A stretch of DNA of 64,000 nt from Acidobacteriota bacterium. Its GTDB lineage: Bacteria; Acidobacteriota; Blastocatellia; Pyrinomonadales; Pyrinomonadaceae. A program made the translations under genes and the position numbers. The DNA is taken from contig JAFAVK010000041.1 of NCBI GenBank assembly GCA_019242475.1, forward strand, positions 1 to 64,000, in the 5' to 3' direction. The notes beneath the pieces were generated by a model that saw nothing but the letters and a program-made list of their open reading frames with translations, was not told where the DNA came from and did not search any database. The stretch's first letter is position 1. The number at the start of each line of letters is the position of its first letter. This document shows positions 1 through 9,152 of this stretch, piece after piece.

Positions 1-144
1 CGTGCCCCGGCACGCTTCCCACCTTTCGCTCTACCGCAACCTCGGGATTACAGTCTGCTGGCCTTCGCGCTGTCGCGCTCATGGCGGGCAGGGATGCCCG
101 CGCTCCCAGCGAAGAGATACCTTATTTCGATTTGCAAGTCGGTA
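1..144. other. Intergenic stretch at window edge
   Basis: No coding frame or RNA gene can be supported here. The segment around 83-110 (gcgggcagggatgcccgcgc) is a short imperfect palindrome. Whatever gene lies to the left is outside the window. Confidence 0.5.
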
Positions 145-245
145 TCAGTAGCCAGTAGAAAAACAGGGCGGCGCGTCCTGGCCTTCGGGCCGGGCGCGCC
201 GCTTCTTCTTCCTACTGACTACTGACTACTGACTACTGTCTACTT
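145..245. repeat. Inverted repeat of short tandem units with GC-rich core hairpin (IR1)
   Basis: The left arm holds two agtagnc units (146-160). The right arm is a run of CTACTGA heptamers (211-243). Between them is a strong hairpin, gcggcgcg (168-175) with cgcgccgc (194-201), closed by ggcc-ttcg-ggcc. It lies directly after the stop of the minus-strand gene at 249, so a terminator role is likely. It is one of at least 16 such elements in the window. Confidence 0.8.
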
Positions 246-248
246 CTT

Positions 249-605
249 TCATCTCATCCCGAGCATCAGCAATATGGAACGGTCGTGGACGGGGCCGCCC
301 TCCGCGCGCCAGCGGCGGAGCGGTTCGAGTTCTTCGTCTGTCACGGGGCGGTTGGTGAGGCGCGCGGCCGGGGTCTTCTCGAAGGCGTGTTCGGTGAGGG
401 CGAGGTGCGGCTCGCGCACGGCGAGCGGGCGGCCGGAGGCGAGCGCCGCCTCGGCCGACTCCACGTCTGCGTAGAAGTCGTGGTAGACGAGCAGGTGCCA
501 GACCGCCCCGTGCCCCTCGCCCTCCGACCCGAGCACCCTCAGCAGCCCGAACCCGCTCTCCATCTGGAACACAAGGTCGTCGCCCGGTGCGTAACTCAGC
601 GCCAT
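249..605 (-). CDS. Unrecognised small protein, 118 aa
   Basis: I do not recognise this family. I chose the ATG at 605 because GGGGAG lies 8 nt upstream; a longer frame to 635 has no comparable ribosome site. The protein starts MALSYAPGDD, has no signal peptide or membrane segment, and is acidic in its middle with a Trp/His-rich patch (AVWHLLVYHDF). The N-terminal pattern of an acidic turn followed by a GFGLLRVLG strand is loosely like small beta-rich immunity-type proteins, but that is only an impression. It is divergent from the J-protein gene at 687 and ends against the IR1 repeat, so it is probably monocistronic. Confidence 0.6.
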   Translation of the reverse strand: MALSYAPGDDLVFQMESGFGLLRVLGSEGEGHGAVWHLLVYHDFYADVESAEAALASGRPLAVREPHLALTEHAFEKTPAARLTNRPVTDEELEPLRRWRAEGGPVHDRSILLMLGMR

Positions 606-686
606 AAACTCTCCCCTCGCGGCCAAGCTTAGCACACGCGCGAGAAGTGTAGACGGCTTCGGGCCGCGGGGTTAATATCTGGCACG

Positions 687-1250
687 ATGAGCGGCGCGAA
701 GGCGGAGCGGGATCATTACGAGACCCTGGGCGCGGGGCGCGGCGAGGCGCGCGCGGAGATCGAGCGGCGCTACAAGCGGCTCGCGCGCCTGCACCACCCC
801 GACCGCGGCGGCGACGAGGAGGAGATGAAGGCCGTCAACGAAGCCTGGCGCGTCCTCGGCGACCGGGATGCGCGCCGCGAGTACGACGCGCGCCACCCGC
901 AATACGAACGCACGCACTACGTCACGCACAGGGTCGTCAGCTCGCCCGGCGCGAAGGCAGACCCGGTCAGCGGCCGCATCGCCGGCGCGGTGCTCTGCAC
1001 GTTCGCGGGGCTCGTGCTGCTCTTCCTGGTGAAGGCGCATTACGTCATGTTCCTCTGGCCGCTCGCGCTTCTGGGACTGGGCGTCGTGATGTTCGGCGTC
1101 CTGATGGCGCACGGCGCGTTGACGTTCGCGCGCGAGCAGGTGGGGCCGAACCACCCCGTGCGCCGCCTCGTCTGGGCGCAGGAGTTCTTCTTCTGGGCGT
1201 GCGTGCTGTCGGGCGGCTACGGCGTCTACCTTCTGCTGAGGGCCGTCTGA
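687..1250 (+). CDS. Membrane-anchored J-domain protein
   Basis: A 187-aa DnaJ-family co-chaperone. The J-domain occupies about residues 9-70, with the HPD tripeptide at 37-39 that stimulates DnaK ATPase. It lacks the Gly/Phe region and the zinc-finger domain of true DnaJ. Instead, hydrophobic stretches at about 97-116, 119-142 and 166-186 predict membrane anchoring with the J-domain in the cytoplasm. This suggests recruitment of DnaK to a membrane site, the specific client being unknown. The ATG at 687 gives a J-domain starting at residue 9, as usual. The VOC gene follows after 5 nt, so the two are probably co-transcribed. Confidence 0.85.
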   Translation: MSGAKAERDHYETLGAGRGEARAEIERRYKRLARLHHPDRGGDEEEMKAVNEAWRVLGDRDARREYDARHPQYERTHYVTHRVVSSPGAKADPVSGRIAGAVLCTFAGLVLLFLVKAHYVMFLWPLALLGLGVVMFGVLMAHGALTFAREQVGPNHPVRRLVWAQEFFFWACVLSGGYGVYLLLRAV

Positions 1251-1255
1251 GGCTT

Positions 1256-1663
1256 ATGCGCGTCCGCGGGCTGGAGCTGCTGTTTCTCGAAGTCAACAGC
1301 CTCGAAGAGTCGCTCGACTTTTACCGGCTGGGGCTCGGCTTCGAGCTGGAGGCGCACGCGCCGGAGGCCGAGCCGCCGATGGCGACGCTGCGCGCGGGGG
1401 GCTTGCGGCTGATGCTCGCGCAAGTCCCCCTCGCGATGGCGCGCAGGGGCCGCGGCGTCCACTTCTTCCTCACGGTCGGGGACGTGGACGAGTTCTACGA
1501 CTTCGTCCGCGCGGGCGGAATCAAGATCGACCCGCCGTCGGACGAGGGCTGGGGCGGCCGCTTCGTCACGCTCGAAGACCCGGATCACTACCGCCTCTTC
1601 TTCGTCACCTGGCACGACGAAGGCGCGCGGCCCGGCGGCCCCGCGCCCGGCTTGTGGAACTGA
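1256..1663 (+). CDS. VOC-superfamily (glyoxalase/dioxygenase-like) protein
   Basis: A 135-aa protein with the vicinal oxygen chelate fold pattern: an N-terminal strand (RGLELLFLEVNSLEESLDFY), the 'FY..LGF' helix-strand motif, and a C-terminal 'DPDHYRLFFVTW' motif in which the last acidic residues normally contribute to metal binding. The family includes glyoxalase I, extradiol dioxygenases and antibiotic-binding proteins, so the substrate cannot be assigned. I chose the ATG at 1256 because the longer frame from 1199 runs through the end of the J-protein gene. Five nt separate it from that gene, implying one transcript. Confidence 0.75.
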   Translation: MRVRGLELLFLEVNSLEESLDFYRLGLGFELEAHAPEAEPPMATLRAGGLRLMLAQVPLAMARRGRGVHFFLTVGDVDEFYDFVRAGGIKIDPPSDEGWGGRFVTLEDPDHYRLFFVTWHDEGARPGGPAPGLWN

Positions 1664-1799
1664 AGCATCAGTCTCTACAATGCCTTCAGCCTTTTCCCTT
1701 TGACGGAATCGCGCCGCGAACGCTCCCGGGCGGCGCGTCTCAGCTCAGCATTTGAACCTGTGAGGACGGGCGGCGCGCGCGCCAGCCCTGGGAGCGTTT

Positions 1800-2822
1800 A
1801 TGCGTTACGTCGAAAACCCGCCGAACCCCTGGCTCTCGACCAGCGTCGAGTGGATCGGCGAGCCGCCCGAGTCGAAGGTCGAGGTCTTCGAGGAGACCGA
1901 GACGCGCAGCATCATCACGCACAACAAGAGCCCCGACGTGGGCTTCGACTACTCCGTCAACCCTTACCGCGGCTGCACGCACGCTTGCAGCTACTGCTTC
2001 AGCCGCCCGACGCACGAGTACCTCGGCTTCGGCGCCGGCACCGACTTCGAGACGAAGATCGTCGCCAAGGTGCGCGCCGCGGAGCTGCTGCGCGAGGAGT
2101 TCATGCGCCCCTCGTGGAAAGGCCAAACGGTCGTCTTCTCCTTCACGTCCGACCCTTACATCCCGCTTGAGTTCAACTACAGGCTGACCCGCCGCTGCCT
2201 CGAAGTCTGCCTTGAGTTCCGCAACCCGGTCGGCGTCGTCACCAAGTCGGCGCTCGTGCGGCGCGACAAGGACTTGCTCTCGGGCTTAGCGCGCGAGGCC
2301 GCGGCGAGCGTCTACTTCTCCATCCCCTTCGCCGACGACGAGACGGCGAAGGCTTTGGAGCCGACGGCGCCGCTGCCCGCGGCGCGCTTCCGCGCGATGC
2401 GGGAACTGGCCGAGGCGGGCGTGCCCGTCGGCCTCGCCATCGCGCCGGTCATCCCGGGCCTGAGCGACCCGCACATCCCCGAGCTGCTGAAGCGCGCGAA
2501 GGAGGCGGGCGCGCGCACGGCCTTCATCAACCTCCTGCGGCTGCCCGGCAACGTCGCGCCCTACTTCGAGCAGCGTCTGCGCGAGCGCCTGCCGACGAAG
2601 GCCGAGCGGGTGCTCGCGCGCCAGCGCGAGGTGCGCGGCGGCCGCCTGAACGTCAGCGAGTTCGGCGAAAGGATGAGGGGGAGCGGCGTCTACTGGAAGG
2701 TCGTCGAGAAGAGTTTCCGCGTCCACTGCGCGCGCCTCGGCTTCAACCAGGACGAGGGGCACGCCTACGAGTCGCGCCCGAGCACCTTCCGCCGGCCGTC
2801 GGCTCAAGGGGCACTCTTCTAG
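1800..2822 (+). CDS. PA0069/Rv2578c-family radical SAM protein
   Basis: A 340-aa radical SAM protein related to spore photoproduct lyase-like enzymes. The [4Fe-4S] cluster motif is C59-x3-C63-x2-C66 within [13 protein letters not shown], preceded by the family-typical '[18 protein letters not shown]'. The following TDPY/VPLE-like motif ([10 protein letters not shown]) and 'GVVTKSALV' are also typical. The family is widespread and its reaction is not established. It ends 30 nt before the convergent stop of the TIR-WD40 gene. The start at 1800 (ATG after a gggagcgttt stretch) keeps the conserved N-terminal 'NPPNPW' motif. Confidence 0.85.
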   Translation: MRYVENPPNPWLSTSVEWIGEPPESKVEVFEETETRSIITHNKSPDVGFDYSVNPYRGCTHACSYCFSRPTHEYLGFGAGTDFETKIVAKVRAAELLREEFMRPSWKGQTVVFSFTSDPYIPLEFNYRLTRRCLEVCLEFRNPVGVVTKSALVRRDKDLLSGLAREAAASVYFSIPFADDETAKALEPTAPLPAARFRAMRELAEAGVPVGLAIAPVIPGLSDPHIPELLKRAKEAGARTAFINLLRLPGNVAPYFEQRLRERLPTKAERVLARQREVRGGRLNVSEFGERMRGSGVYWKVVEKSFRVHCARLGFNQDEGHAYESRPSTFRRPSAQGALF

Positions 2823-2852
2823 GCCATTGCCCGACCTCGCCGCCAGACGAAC

Positions 2853-5800
2853 TCAGGGGCGAGGTTTGTCGGGCGATACCTCTTTCTGCTCCTCTTTCAG
2901 TATCTTCAGCATCTCTTTCTCGGCCTCGGACATGGGCAGGGGCACGGGAGGGGGACAATGCACCGCCGCCGCCGGGTCAGAACAGTGTTGCCGCTCTTGC
3001 GCGCCCCGCAGGTAAAGCGTGCGCTCGCCAGGCGACAGAGGTCGTCCGGCCATTTGGCAGGCGTCCCGCATCAGCAACTCCGGCGAAACGTCGCGGGAGG
3101 TAAGGCGCTCGGGGTTGCTTGCAAAAAAGCGCGAGCCGCTTTCGTCAAAGGCGAGGAAGAAATTCCCGAGCGTCATCTCGTGCATGTCCACGAGCGTCAG
3201 AGTCTCCAAGTCCCACAGGACGACTTCATTGCTCGCGGTGAACGCCAGCAGACCTCCGTCGGGGCTGAAATAGAAATGGCTGTTGGGGCCAAGCCTGGCC
3301 GCCGGGTTCGCAGAGAACATCTCGTCGGACTTGAGCAGGCTGAGCTTCTGCGGCTTCTCCGGGCGGCGGGTGAGGTTCCACTTCATCAGGTAATATCCTT
3401 CCGCGTCCTCGACGGCCGCGACGAGCCCCCTGTCGTCGGCGTTGAAGACGACGGCCCGGATGACCCCGCCAGCCACCTGAAGAGGTTCGGCGGCGGCCGG
3501 CGACTTCCTCAGGTCCCAAAGCTGAGCGCCCTCCTTCAGCCGCCTGCTGCCGGTCACCATCCAGTCGCCGTCGTGGCTGAAGGAGACGACGGCCGTGTCT
3601 TGAAGCTTGGGGAGTGGAATCTCCTTCGGGCTTTCGGGGTCGTTCACGTCCCAAACCTTCACCTGCCCGTCGTACGTGATGAAGCCCAGCCGTCTCTCGC
3701 GTAGGCCCGGGCTGAAGCCCATCTCGTAAAGGTATGGGGTGACTTCGAAGCGCGGGAAATCCTCTGACCCCCCCTTCCCATAGAGGACGCGCCGGCTCAG
3801 GACGCGTCTGCTCTGTACGTCCCAGAGGGTGACGATGATGTCCATGCTGTCGGAGTTCGGCGGGCCTGCCCCGGCCAGAACCTTGCCGTCGGCGCTGAAG
3901 GCGAGTTCCGAGACCGTCGCACTGAGCTTCCCCGGCGGCGGCGCGTCGGCGGGACGGCCCGGGAGCGATTCGGGCGGCTTGCCTGAGTCAACGTCCCAGA
4001 GGAAGACCGAGCCGTCGTCGCCGCCCAGCGCCGCGACCCGCCCGTCGCCGCTGATGGCCTTTACGTGAACGGCCGTACCGGTCGCCGGGATGTCTACGCT
4101 CCGCTCGACCGGGGGTTGGCCCTCGGTCTCCCAGAAGGAGAGGAGGCCGTTGCCGCTCCCCGTCACGAGCACGTCCCGACCGGCGAAGGTCAGGCTCGCG
4201 ATGCCGGGGGTGAAGTTGGCGAGGTGGCGCGGCTCGCGGTTTTCGTTGCAGTCGGTGATCTCTTCGGTCTTCCACAGGTCGATCTTGCCGCCCGACGTGG
4301 CGGCGGCGATGGAGGCGCCGTCGGGGCTGAAGGACAGAAACACGGAGGCCGACATGTTATGCATCATGTCCTCTGGCGAGTTCCCCGACACGTCGAGCCG
4401 CGAACACCCCAGCCGCTTGCGCTGCTCCACGTCCCACAGCATCAGGTAACCGTCGCCGTCCAGCGACGCCAACTTCTTCTTCCCGGGGCCGGGGCTGAAG
4501 GCCAGCGCCATGATGACCTCCCGGTGGCCGACCAGTTGGCCGGGGAGCATGGTGCGGGACGCGACATCGAAGAAGGAGATAATGGACTGCATGGACGCCT
4601 CGTCCGGGCCGGATGTCCTGTCCTCGCTGACGACGGCCAGAAGCTTGCCCTCCGGGTCGAGGGTACGACCCCCGGCGGCGCCCTCAAGGGGGAGGCGGTC
4701 GAGGCGCTTCGGGTTGTCGAGGTCTTTGATGTCCCAGAAATCAACGCTGGAGGGACTAACCAGGTTAATTAGCAGCCCGTCGGGGGCGAGTAGATAATCC
4801 GAATCCAGAACGTCCTCGCCCAGAGGCACCGTCCCGCGTTTGCGCCCGGACGGGACTTCGTAGAGCTGTATGTGGTCGTTGACGATGGCGGCCACCACGT
4901 CGCCCTTCGGGCCGAAGGCGACATGGCCCACTTGCGGGAAGTCCATCCAACCCATTGCGGTTAACCTCTTGGGTATCCCCCCCGTCCCGGGGGAGAGGCA
5001 GGCGAGCGGCCGGCGCTCGGCGACATCCCACAGATACTGACTGCCGTCGAGGGCGCCGGAGACGGCGTACCTCCCGTCAGGGCTGGCCGCGAGGCTCGTC
5101 AGCGAGTACCCGTGTGCGTTGCGCACGGACGACAGACCGGGGTAGCGCCGCCACATCGCCAGCAGATTCTGACGCGCCTCAAGCGTCGGGTAGGCGTCGA
5201 AGGCGCTGGCCCCGAGGAGGAAACTGAGGTCGGGACGGCTGCCGAGGAGGATGCTGGACTCGCCGGCGAGCTTGCGGGACGAGGCTATGCTCTCCTGCCG
5301 CTGCGCGTTGGCCGCCGCCACGCGCTCGCGCTCTTCGGCGAGGCCCGCCTTGGCTTCGGCCTCGACCTGCAAACGCTCGGCCTCCTTCCTCTTGCCCTCC
5401 GCGGCCTTGGCCGACTCTTCCGCGATGAACTGGCTGTCGTTGGCCTCGTCGATTTTCCGGTTGGCCTCCATCAGTTGGAAGTCGGCCCGCGTGACCTTCT
5501 GCTCCGCCTCGTCGGCGGCCGCCGCCGCCATCTCCGAACGCACCTCGGCGAGCGTCGCCCCCAGGTTGGCCTCCACGGCCGCGTTCGCGCTCCACGCCAC
5601 CACCCCGGCCGACAGGAGGATGACGGCCACGCCCGCGAAGAGCATCCGGCGCAGCCACTCGTTCCGCCTCGTGTACTTGAATGAACTTTCTATCCTGGCG
5701 ACCACCTCCGGCGCGGGGTTGCCGACCCGTCGCCGCTCCTCCGTCTCGGGGATGAAGTCGGGCGCGGCTGCGGCGGCCGGCCGCACTTCGACCTGCGGCG

Positions 5801-6233
5801 CGACGACGCCGTTATTGCCCTCGACGGAGACGGGCAACCCTCTGAGCAGGTGAACCCAGCTGGCGTGCGACAGCGACCCGTCAACGTCTATCGGGATGAT
5901 CGGGCGCCCGGTCTGACGGAACTCTTCAATCTCCTGCCTGACCGCGTTGGAGGCGGCGGCGCCTTTCGTCCCGACGAGGACGAGCGCGGTGCTCCTCCGC
6001 AGCTTGAGCCTCAGCAGCGGCGGCAGCTTCTCGTCGGCCGACGTGCCGTACTGATCCACGAAGGAGAGGAACCTTCTGCCGGTGAGCTGGTTAGCCAGCG
6101 CCAGCGAGTAGTTCAGGGCGTCGGCACGCGAGTACGAGATGAAGATGTCGTCGCCGAGGAGAAAGCTCCCCAGTCTTTCTAACAACCCCTGACGGGCGGG
6201 CGGCTCGGGTGGGTCGGGCGTCGTTTCGGGCAT
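2853..6233 (-). CDS. TIR - transmembrane - coiled-coil - WD40 protein
   Basis: A 1126-aa multidomain protein. An N-terminal TIR-like domain (about 28-130) opens with the canonical FISYSRADA motif (31-39) and has an Glu-rich helix after the 'VLVGTKGA' strand (RQEIEEF, 99-105) where NAD-cleaving TIRs place the catalytic Glu. A single transmembrane segment lies at about 197-217, followed by a long Ala/Glu-rich coiled coil (about 220-325) and many WD40 repeats to near the C-terminus (units such as LASLDGDGYLMLWDV). TIR-effector/propeller fusions are known among bacterial signalling and conflict proteins, so NAD-dependent effector activity is possible but unproven. The gene stands alone, divergent from the CBS gene. 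Confidence 0.85.
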   Translation of the reverse strand: MPETTPDPPEPPARQGLLERLGSFLLGDDIFISYSRADALNYSLALANQLTGRRFLSFVDQYGTSADEKLPPLLRLKLRRSTALVLVGTKGAAASNAVRQEIEEFRQTGRPIIPIDVDGSLSHASWVHLLRGLPVSVEGNNGVVAPQVEVRPAAAAAPDFIPETEERRRVGNPAPEVVARIESSFKYTRRNEWLRRMLFAGVAVILLSAGVVAWSANAAVEANLGATLAEVRSEMAAAAADEAEQKVTRADFQLMEANRKIDEANDSQFIAEESAKAAEGKRKEAERLQVEAEAKAGLAEERERVAAANAQRQESIASSRKLAGESSILLGSRPDLSFLLGASAFDAYPTLEARQNLLAMWRRYPGLSSVRNAHGYSLTSLAASPDGRYAVSGALDGSQYLWDVAERRPLACLSPGTGGIPKRLTAMGWMDFPQVGHVAFGPKGDVVAAIVNDHIQLYEVPSGRKRGTVPLGEDVLDSDYLLAPDGLLINLVSPSSVDFWDIKDLDNPKRLDRLPLEGAAGGRTLDPEGKLLAVVSEDRTSGPDEASMQSIISFFDVASRTMLPGQLVGHREVIMALAFSPGPGKKKLASLDGDGYLMLWDVEQRKRLGCSRLDVSGNSPEDMMHNMSASVFLSFSPDGASIAAATSGGKIDLWKTEEITDCNENREPRHLANFTPGIASLTFAGRDVLVTGSGNGLLSFWETEGQPPVERSVDIPATGTAVHVKAISGDGRVAALGGDDGSVFLWDVDSGKPPESLPGRPADAPPPGKLSATVSELAFSADGKVLAGAGPPNSDSMDIIVTLWDVQSRRVLSRRVLYGKGGSEDFPRFEVTPYLYEMGFSPGLRERRLGFITYDGQVKVWDVNDPESPKEIPLPKLQDTAVVSFSHDGDWMVTGSRRLKEGAQLWDLRKSPAAAEPLQVAGGVIRAVVFNADDRGLVAAVEDAEGYYLMKWNLTRRPEKPQKLSLLKSDEMFSANPAARLGPNSHFYFSPDGGLLAFTASNEVVLWDLETLTLVDMHEMTLGNFFLAFDESGSRFFASNPERLTSRDVSPELLMRDACQMAGRPLSPGERTLYLRGAQERQHCSDPAAAVHCPPPVPLPMSEAEKEMLKILKEEQKEVSPDKPRP

Positions 6234-6407
6234 GACCTGTCTCCTGCGGCGGTAGGGATTCGGTGGAGGATGCGGCGCGGGCGATCCTTCATCTATCGTG
6301 CGCTGGCCGCGTAGTGTATTCCCGCGGGGCCAGGATATTCAAGATTTTGCAGCCGGCGCGCCGGCGGAGAAGGTGAAAATCGGCACATTGCCGCGGCGAG
6401 AAAAGGG

Positions 6408-6436
6408 TTACGCGGCGGAAGCTCTCGACATATAAT
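6408..6436 (+). promoter_or_regulatory. Predicted sigma-70 promoter for the CBS-domain gene
   Basis: TTACGC (6408-6413), a 17-nt spacer and a perfect TATAAT (6431-6436). The start codon of the CBS gene is 44 nt downstream of the -10 box. Confidence 0.6.
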
Positions 6437-6480
6437 GTCCCCGCTCTGGCACCACACGGAACGGGAGGGAGTTGAGGGGT

Positions 6481-6906
6481 ATGGTTACGATCAGACACGT
6501 TGTGTGCGACCGCGAGTCCTACTTCGTCAAGGACACGGCGACCGCCTTGGACGCGGCCGTGTACATGGCCGACCGCAAGATCGGCGCCGTCTGCGTGCTC
6601 GACTCGGACGAGAAGCTCTGCGGCATCTTCTCCGAGCGCGACCTGCTCAACCGCGTCGTCGTGCGCAAGCTCGACCCGGCCGGGGTGCGCATCCGCGACG
6701 TGATGAGCGAGCCGCGCGCCGTCATCGACTGCGCCGACACGCCGCACGAGGCGCTGGAGCGGATGGAGCGCATCGGCAGCCGCCACCTGCCCGTCGTGGA
6801 CGGCGAGAAGTTCATCGGCATGCTCTCGATGCGCGACATCATGCGCGTCGAGCTGAGCGAGCAGGGCGCCGAGCTGCAACTGCTCCACGAATACATCTCG
6901 CACTGA
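6481..6906 (+). CDS. CBS-domain-pair protein
   Basis: A 141-aa protein made of two tandem CBS domains, starting MVTIRHVVCDRESYFV. The first CBS motif is AVYMADRKIGAVCVLDSDEKLCGIF followed by SERDL; the second is around 'HEALERMERIGSRHLPVVDG' then 'GMLSMRDIM'. Such stand-alone CBS pairs bind adenine nucleotides and act as regulatory subunits. The partner is not visible here. I chose the ATG at 6481, since an upstream purine-rich gggaggg sits about 8-14 nt before it; an in-frame ATG 9 nt earlier is possible. The lipoprotein dehydrogenase gene follows after 27 nt. Confidence 0.85.
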   Translation: MVTIRHVVCDRESYFVKDTATALDAAVYMADRKIGAVCVLDSDEKLCGIFSERDLLNRVVVRKLDPAGVRIRDVMSEPRAVIDCADTPHEALERMERIGSRHLPVVDGEKFIGMLSMRDIMRVELSEQGAELQLLHEYISH

Positions 6907-6933
6907 AGTAAAACGACAAGCGGGGAAGAGTTC

Positions 6934-8109
6934 ATGTCGCAGCCTCTCGCCCGCGCGCTCGCGTGCGCCTTCGTCTTTCTCGCCGCCTGCGCCGGGCAGC
7001 CGCGCGGGGACGGCGGGCGTGCGCCCGCCGGCGCGGACTCGCAGTCGCAAACAAATAACCCCTCGGACGCCGCGGCCGGCTTCCACGTCGAGACGGTCGT
7101 CTCCAAGCTCGAAGTCCCCTGGTCTATCGTCTTCACGCCCGACGGCCGGATGCTCTTCACCGAGCGGCCGGGGCGCGTGCGCGTCTTCGAGAAGGGGGCG
7201 TTGAGGCCGGAGCCCCTCGCCGTCATCCAGGACGTGGAGCGCGGGAGCGAGAGCGGGTTGATGGGGCTCACGCTCCACCCGAACTTCGCCGAGAACCACC
7301 TGCTCTACCTCGCCTACGCCTACAGCCAGGACGGCGTGCGCGTCCGCGTCGTGCGCTTCCGCGAGACCGGCAGCGGGCTGACCGACCGCACGCTCATCAT
7401 CGAGGGCATCCCCGCCGCAACCTTCCACGCGGGCACGCGTTTGCGCTTCGGGCCGGACGGCAAGCTCTACGTCACGACCGGCGACTCGGCGCGGAAGGAG
7501 CTGGGGCAGAGGCTCGACACGCTGGCGGGGAAGACCCTGCGGCTGAACGACGACGGGACGGTGCCGGCCGACAACCCCTTCGTCAACCAGCCCGGCGCGC
7601 GGCCCGAGATTTGGACGTACGGGCACCGCAACTCTCAAGGGCTCGACTTCCAGCCCGGCACCGGGTTGATGTTCCAGACCGAGCACGGCCCTTCCGGCTT
7701 CGACGGCCCCGGCGGCGGCGACGAGGTCAACATCGTCGAGCGCGGCAAGAACTACGGCTGGGGCGAGATCGACCACAGGGAGACGCGGGAGGGGATGGAG
7801 TCGCCGCTCCTCGAATACACGCCCGCGTGCGCGCCCGCGTCCGCGACCTTCTACCGCGGCTCCGCCCTGCCGAAGTTCAAGGGCAACTTCTTCTTCGGCT
7901 GCCTGCGCGGGCAGGGCTTGCAGCGCGTCGTGCTCGACGGCCGCAGGGTTGTCAGTGAAGAGAGATTATTCGAGGGGCGCTACGGCCGCATCCGTGAGGT
8001 CGCGGAAGGCCCCGATGGCGCGCTCTACTTCTCGACCTCCAACCGCGACGGCCGCGGCAATCCCTCTTCAGACGACGACCGCATCATGCGCATCGTCCCC
8101 GTCAAGTAA
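6934..8109 (+). CDS. PQQ-dependent sugar dehydrogenase (soluble aldose dehydrogenase family), lipoprotein
   Basis: A 391-aa exported protein. The N-terminus has a lipoprotein signal ending in the lipobox LAAC at about residues 17-20, followed by a low-complexity linker. The remainder is the GDH/YliI six-bladed propeller family: 'LEVPWSIVFTPDGRMLFTERPGRV' start (residues about 58 on), 'TFHAGTRLRFGPDGKLYVTTGD', 'HRNSQGLDF' and 'EHGPSGFDGPGGGDEVN', which carry the PQQ and calcium ligands in the family. It probably oxidises aldoses in the periplasm and passes electrons to the respiratory chain. It is convergent with the epimerase gene, with 3 nt between stops. Confidence 0.85.
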   Translation: MSQPLARALACAFVFLAACAGQPRGDGGRAPAGADSQSQTNNPSDAAAGFHVETVVSKLEVPWSIVFTPDGRMLFTERPGRVRVFEKGALRPEPLAVIQDVERGSESGLMGLTLHPNFAENHLLYLAYAYSQDGVRVRVVRFRETGSGLTDRTLIIEGIPAATFHAGTRLRFGPDGKLYVTTGDSARKELGQRLDTLAGKTLRLNDDGTVPADNPFVNQPGARPEIWTYGHRNSQGLDFQPGTGLMFQTEHGPSGFDGPGGGDEVNIVERGKNYGWGEIDHRETREGMESPLLEYTPACAPASATFYRGSALPKFKGNFFFGCLRGQGLQRVVLDGRRVVSEERLFEGRYGRIREVAEGPDGALYFSTSNRDGRGNPSSDDDRIMRIVPVK

Positions 8110-8112
8110 TCT

Positions 8113-9147
8113 TTAGCGCGCCTTCCAAGCTGCGAGGACTTCGCGCTCGCGTTCGCGCGCGAGGCCGGCGCGGCGCACGGTGTCGGCGGGGCGAGACAAG
8201 TCCCACTCGAGCGTGTCGCGCACGGTCTCGGAGAGCGGGCGGAACTTGAGCCCCGCGGCGACGGCCTTCTCCACGCTCAACTCCATGAAGTGGCGGTTGC
8301 CCTCGTCCGACGAGTCAACCCACAGCGGCACCTCCATCCACTGCTGAAGCCCCGCGTCGAGCATGAACTTCTCGTCCACCCAGACGAAGCTGGCGTCGCT
8401 CCCCGTCGTGCCCCTGCATACTTCGAGGAGGCGCCCCATCGTGAGTCTGTAGTCCGGCCCCGTCGCGTTGTACGTGCCCGTCCGGCGGGCCTCGGCCGTG
8501 TCGAGAATCCACGCCGCGAGGTCGCGCACGTCGATGAGCTGCACCTGTCGCTCGGGGTCGCCGGGCGCGAGCACTTCGCCGCCCTCCGCGACGCGGCGCG
8601 GCCAGTAGGTGAAGCGGTCGCTGTAGTCGTGCGGCCCGACGATGAGCCCCGCGCGGACGTGGAGGACGCGCCCGGGCAGCTCCTCTTCAGCCGCGCGTTC
8701 ACAAAGCGCCTTGAGCGCCCCATACCTCTCCCAGAAGAAGGGCGCGGCAGTCAGCTCCGACTGTCTCAGCGCCTCGGCCTCGCGGAGCTGCTCGTCCGTG
8801 ATGGTGCCGACCGGATAACTCTCGTCCACGCCCGGCACGCTCGTGTCTTTGTAGACCGACTGGCTCGAAACGAACGTGTAGTGCTCGACCGAGTCGGCCA
8901 GCAGCCGCGCCGAGTCGCGCACCACGCGCGGGGAGAAACCCGAAGGATCGACGGCCGCGTCCCAACGCCTCCCCCTCAACGCGTCCAGCCCGCCGTCGCG
9001 GTCGCCGCGCAGCTTCTCGACCTCCGGGAACAGGTCGGGGTTGAGCTGCCCGCGGTTGAAGATCGTCACCTCGTGCCCGCGCGCCAGCGCATCCTCGACC
9101 ACGTAACGCCCGAGGAACTTCGTCCCGCCGAGAATGAGTAGTTTCAT
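8113..9147 (-). CDS. NAD-dependent epimerase/dehydratase (extended SDR)
   Basis: A 344-aa Rossmann protein. The dinucleotide-binding motif GGTKFLG lies at residues 7-13, and the strand-2 end 'VTIFNRG' suggests NAD(P). A YxxxK pair (YGALK) follows the Ser-containing 'FVSSQSVY' strand. This extended SDR branch (GGTxFLGR) resembles CSP41-like and nucleotide-sugar epimerases, so the true substrate is uncertain. The SIS-domain isomerase ends 5 nt upstream on the same strand, so the two are almost certainly co-transcribed. The pair diverges from two hexosaminidase genes, which hints at amino-sugar metabolism. Confidence 0.8.
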   Translation of the reverse strand: MKLLILGGTKFLGRYVVEDALARGHEVTIFNRGQLNPDLFPEVEKLRGDRDGGLDALRGRRWDAAVDPSGFSPRVVRDSARLLADSVEHYTFVSSQSVYKDTSVPGVDESYPVGTITDEQLREAEALRQSELTAAPFFWERYGALKALCERAAEEELPGRVLHVRAGLIVGPHDYSDRFTYWPRRVAEGGEVLAPGDPERQVQLIDVRDLAAWILDTAEARRTGTYNATGPDYRLTMGRLLEVCRGTTGSDASFVWVDEKFMLDAGLQQWMEVPLWVDSSDEGNRHFMELSVEKAVAAGLKFRPLSETVRDTLEWDLSRPADTVRRAGLAREREREVLAAWKAR

Positions 9148-9152
9148 GATTC

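Noticed and set aside
6289..7776. 495-codon minus-strand frame over the CBS and dehydrogenase genes
   Set aside because: Both plus-strand genes have clear families and promoter/ribosome support; the antisense frame has none.
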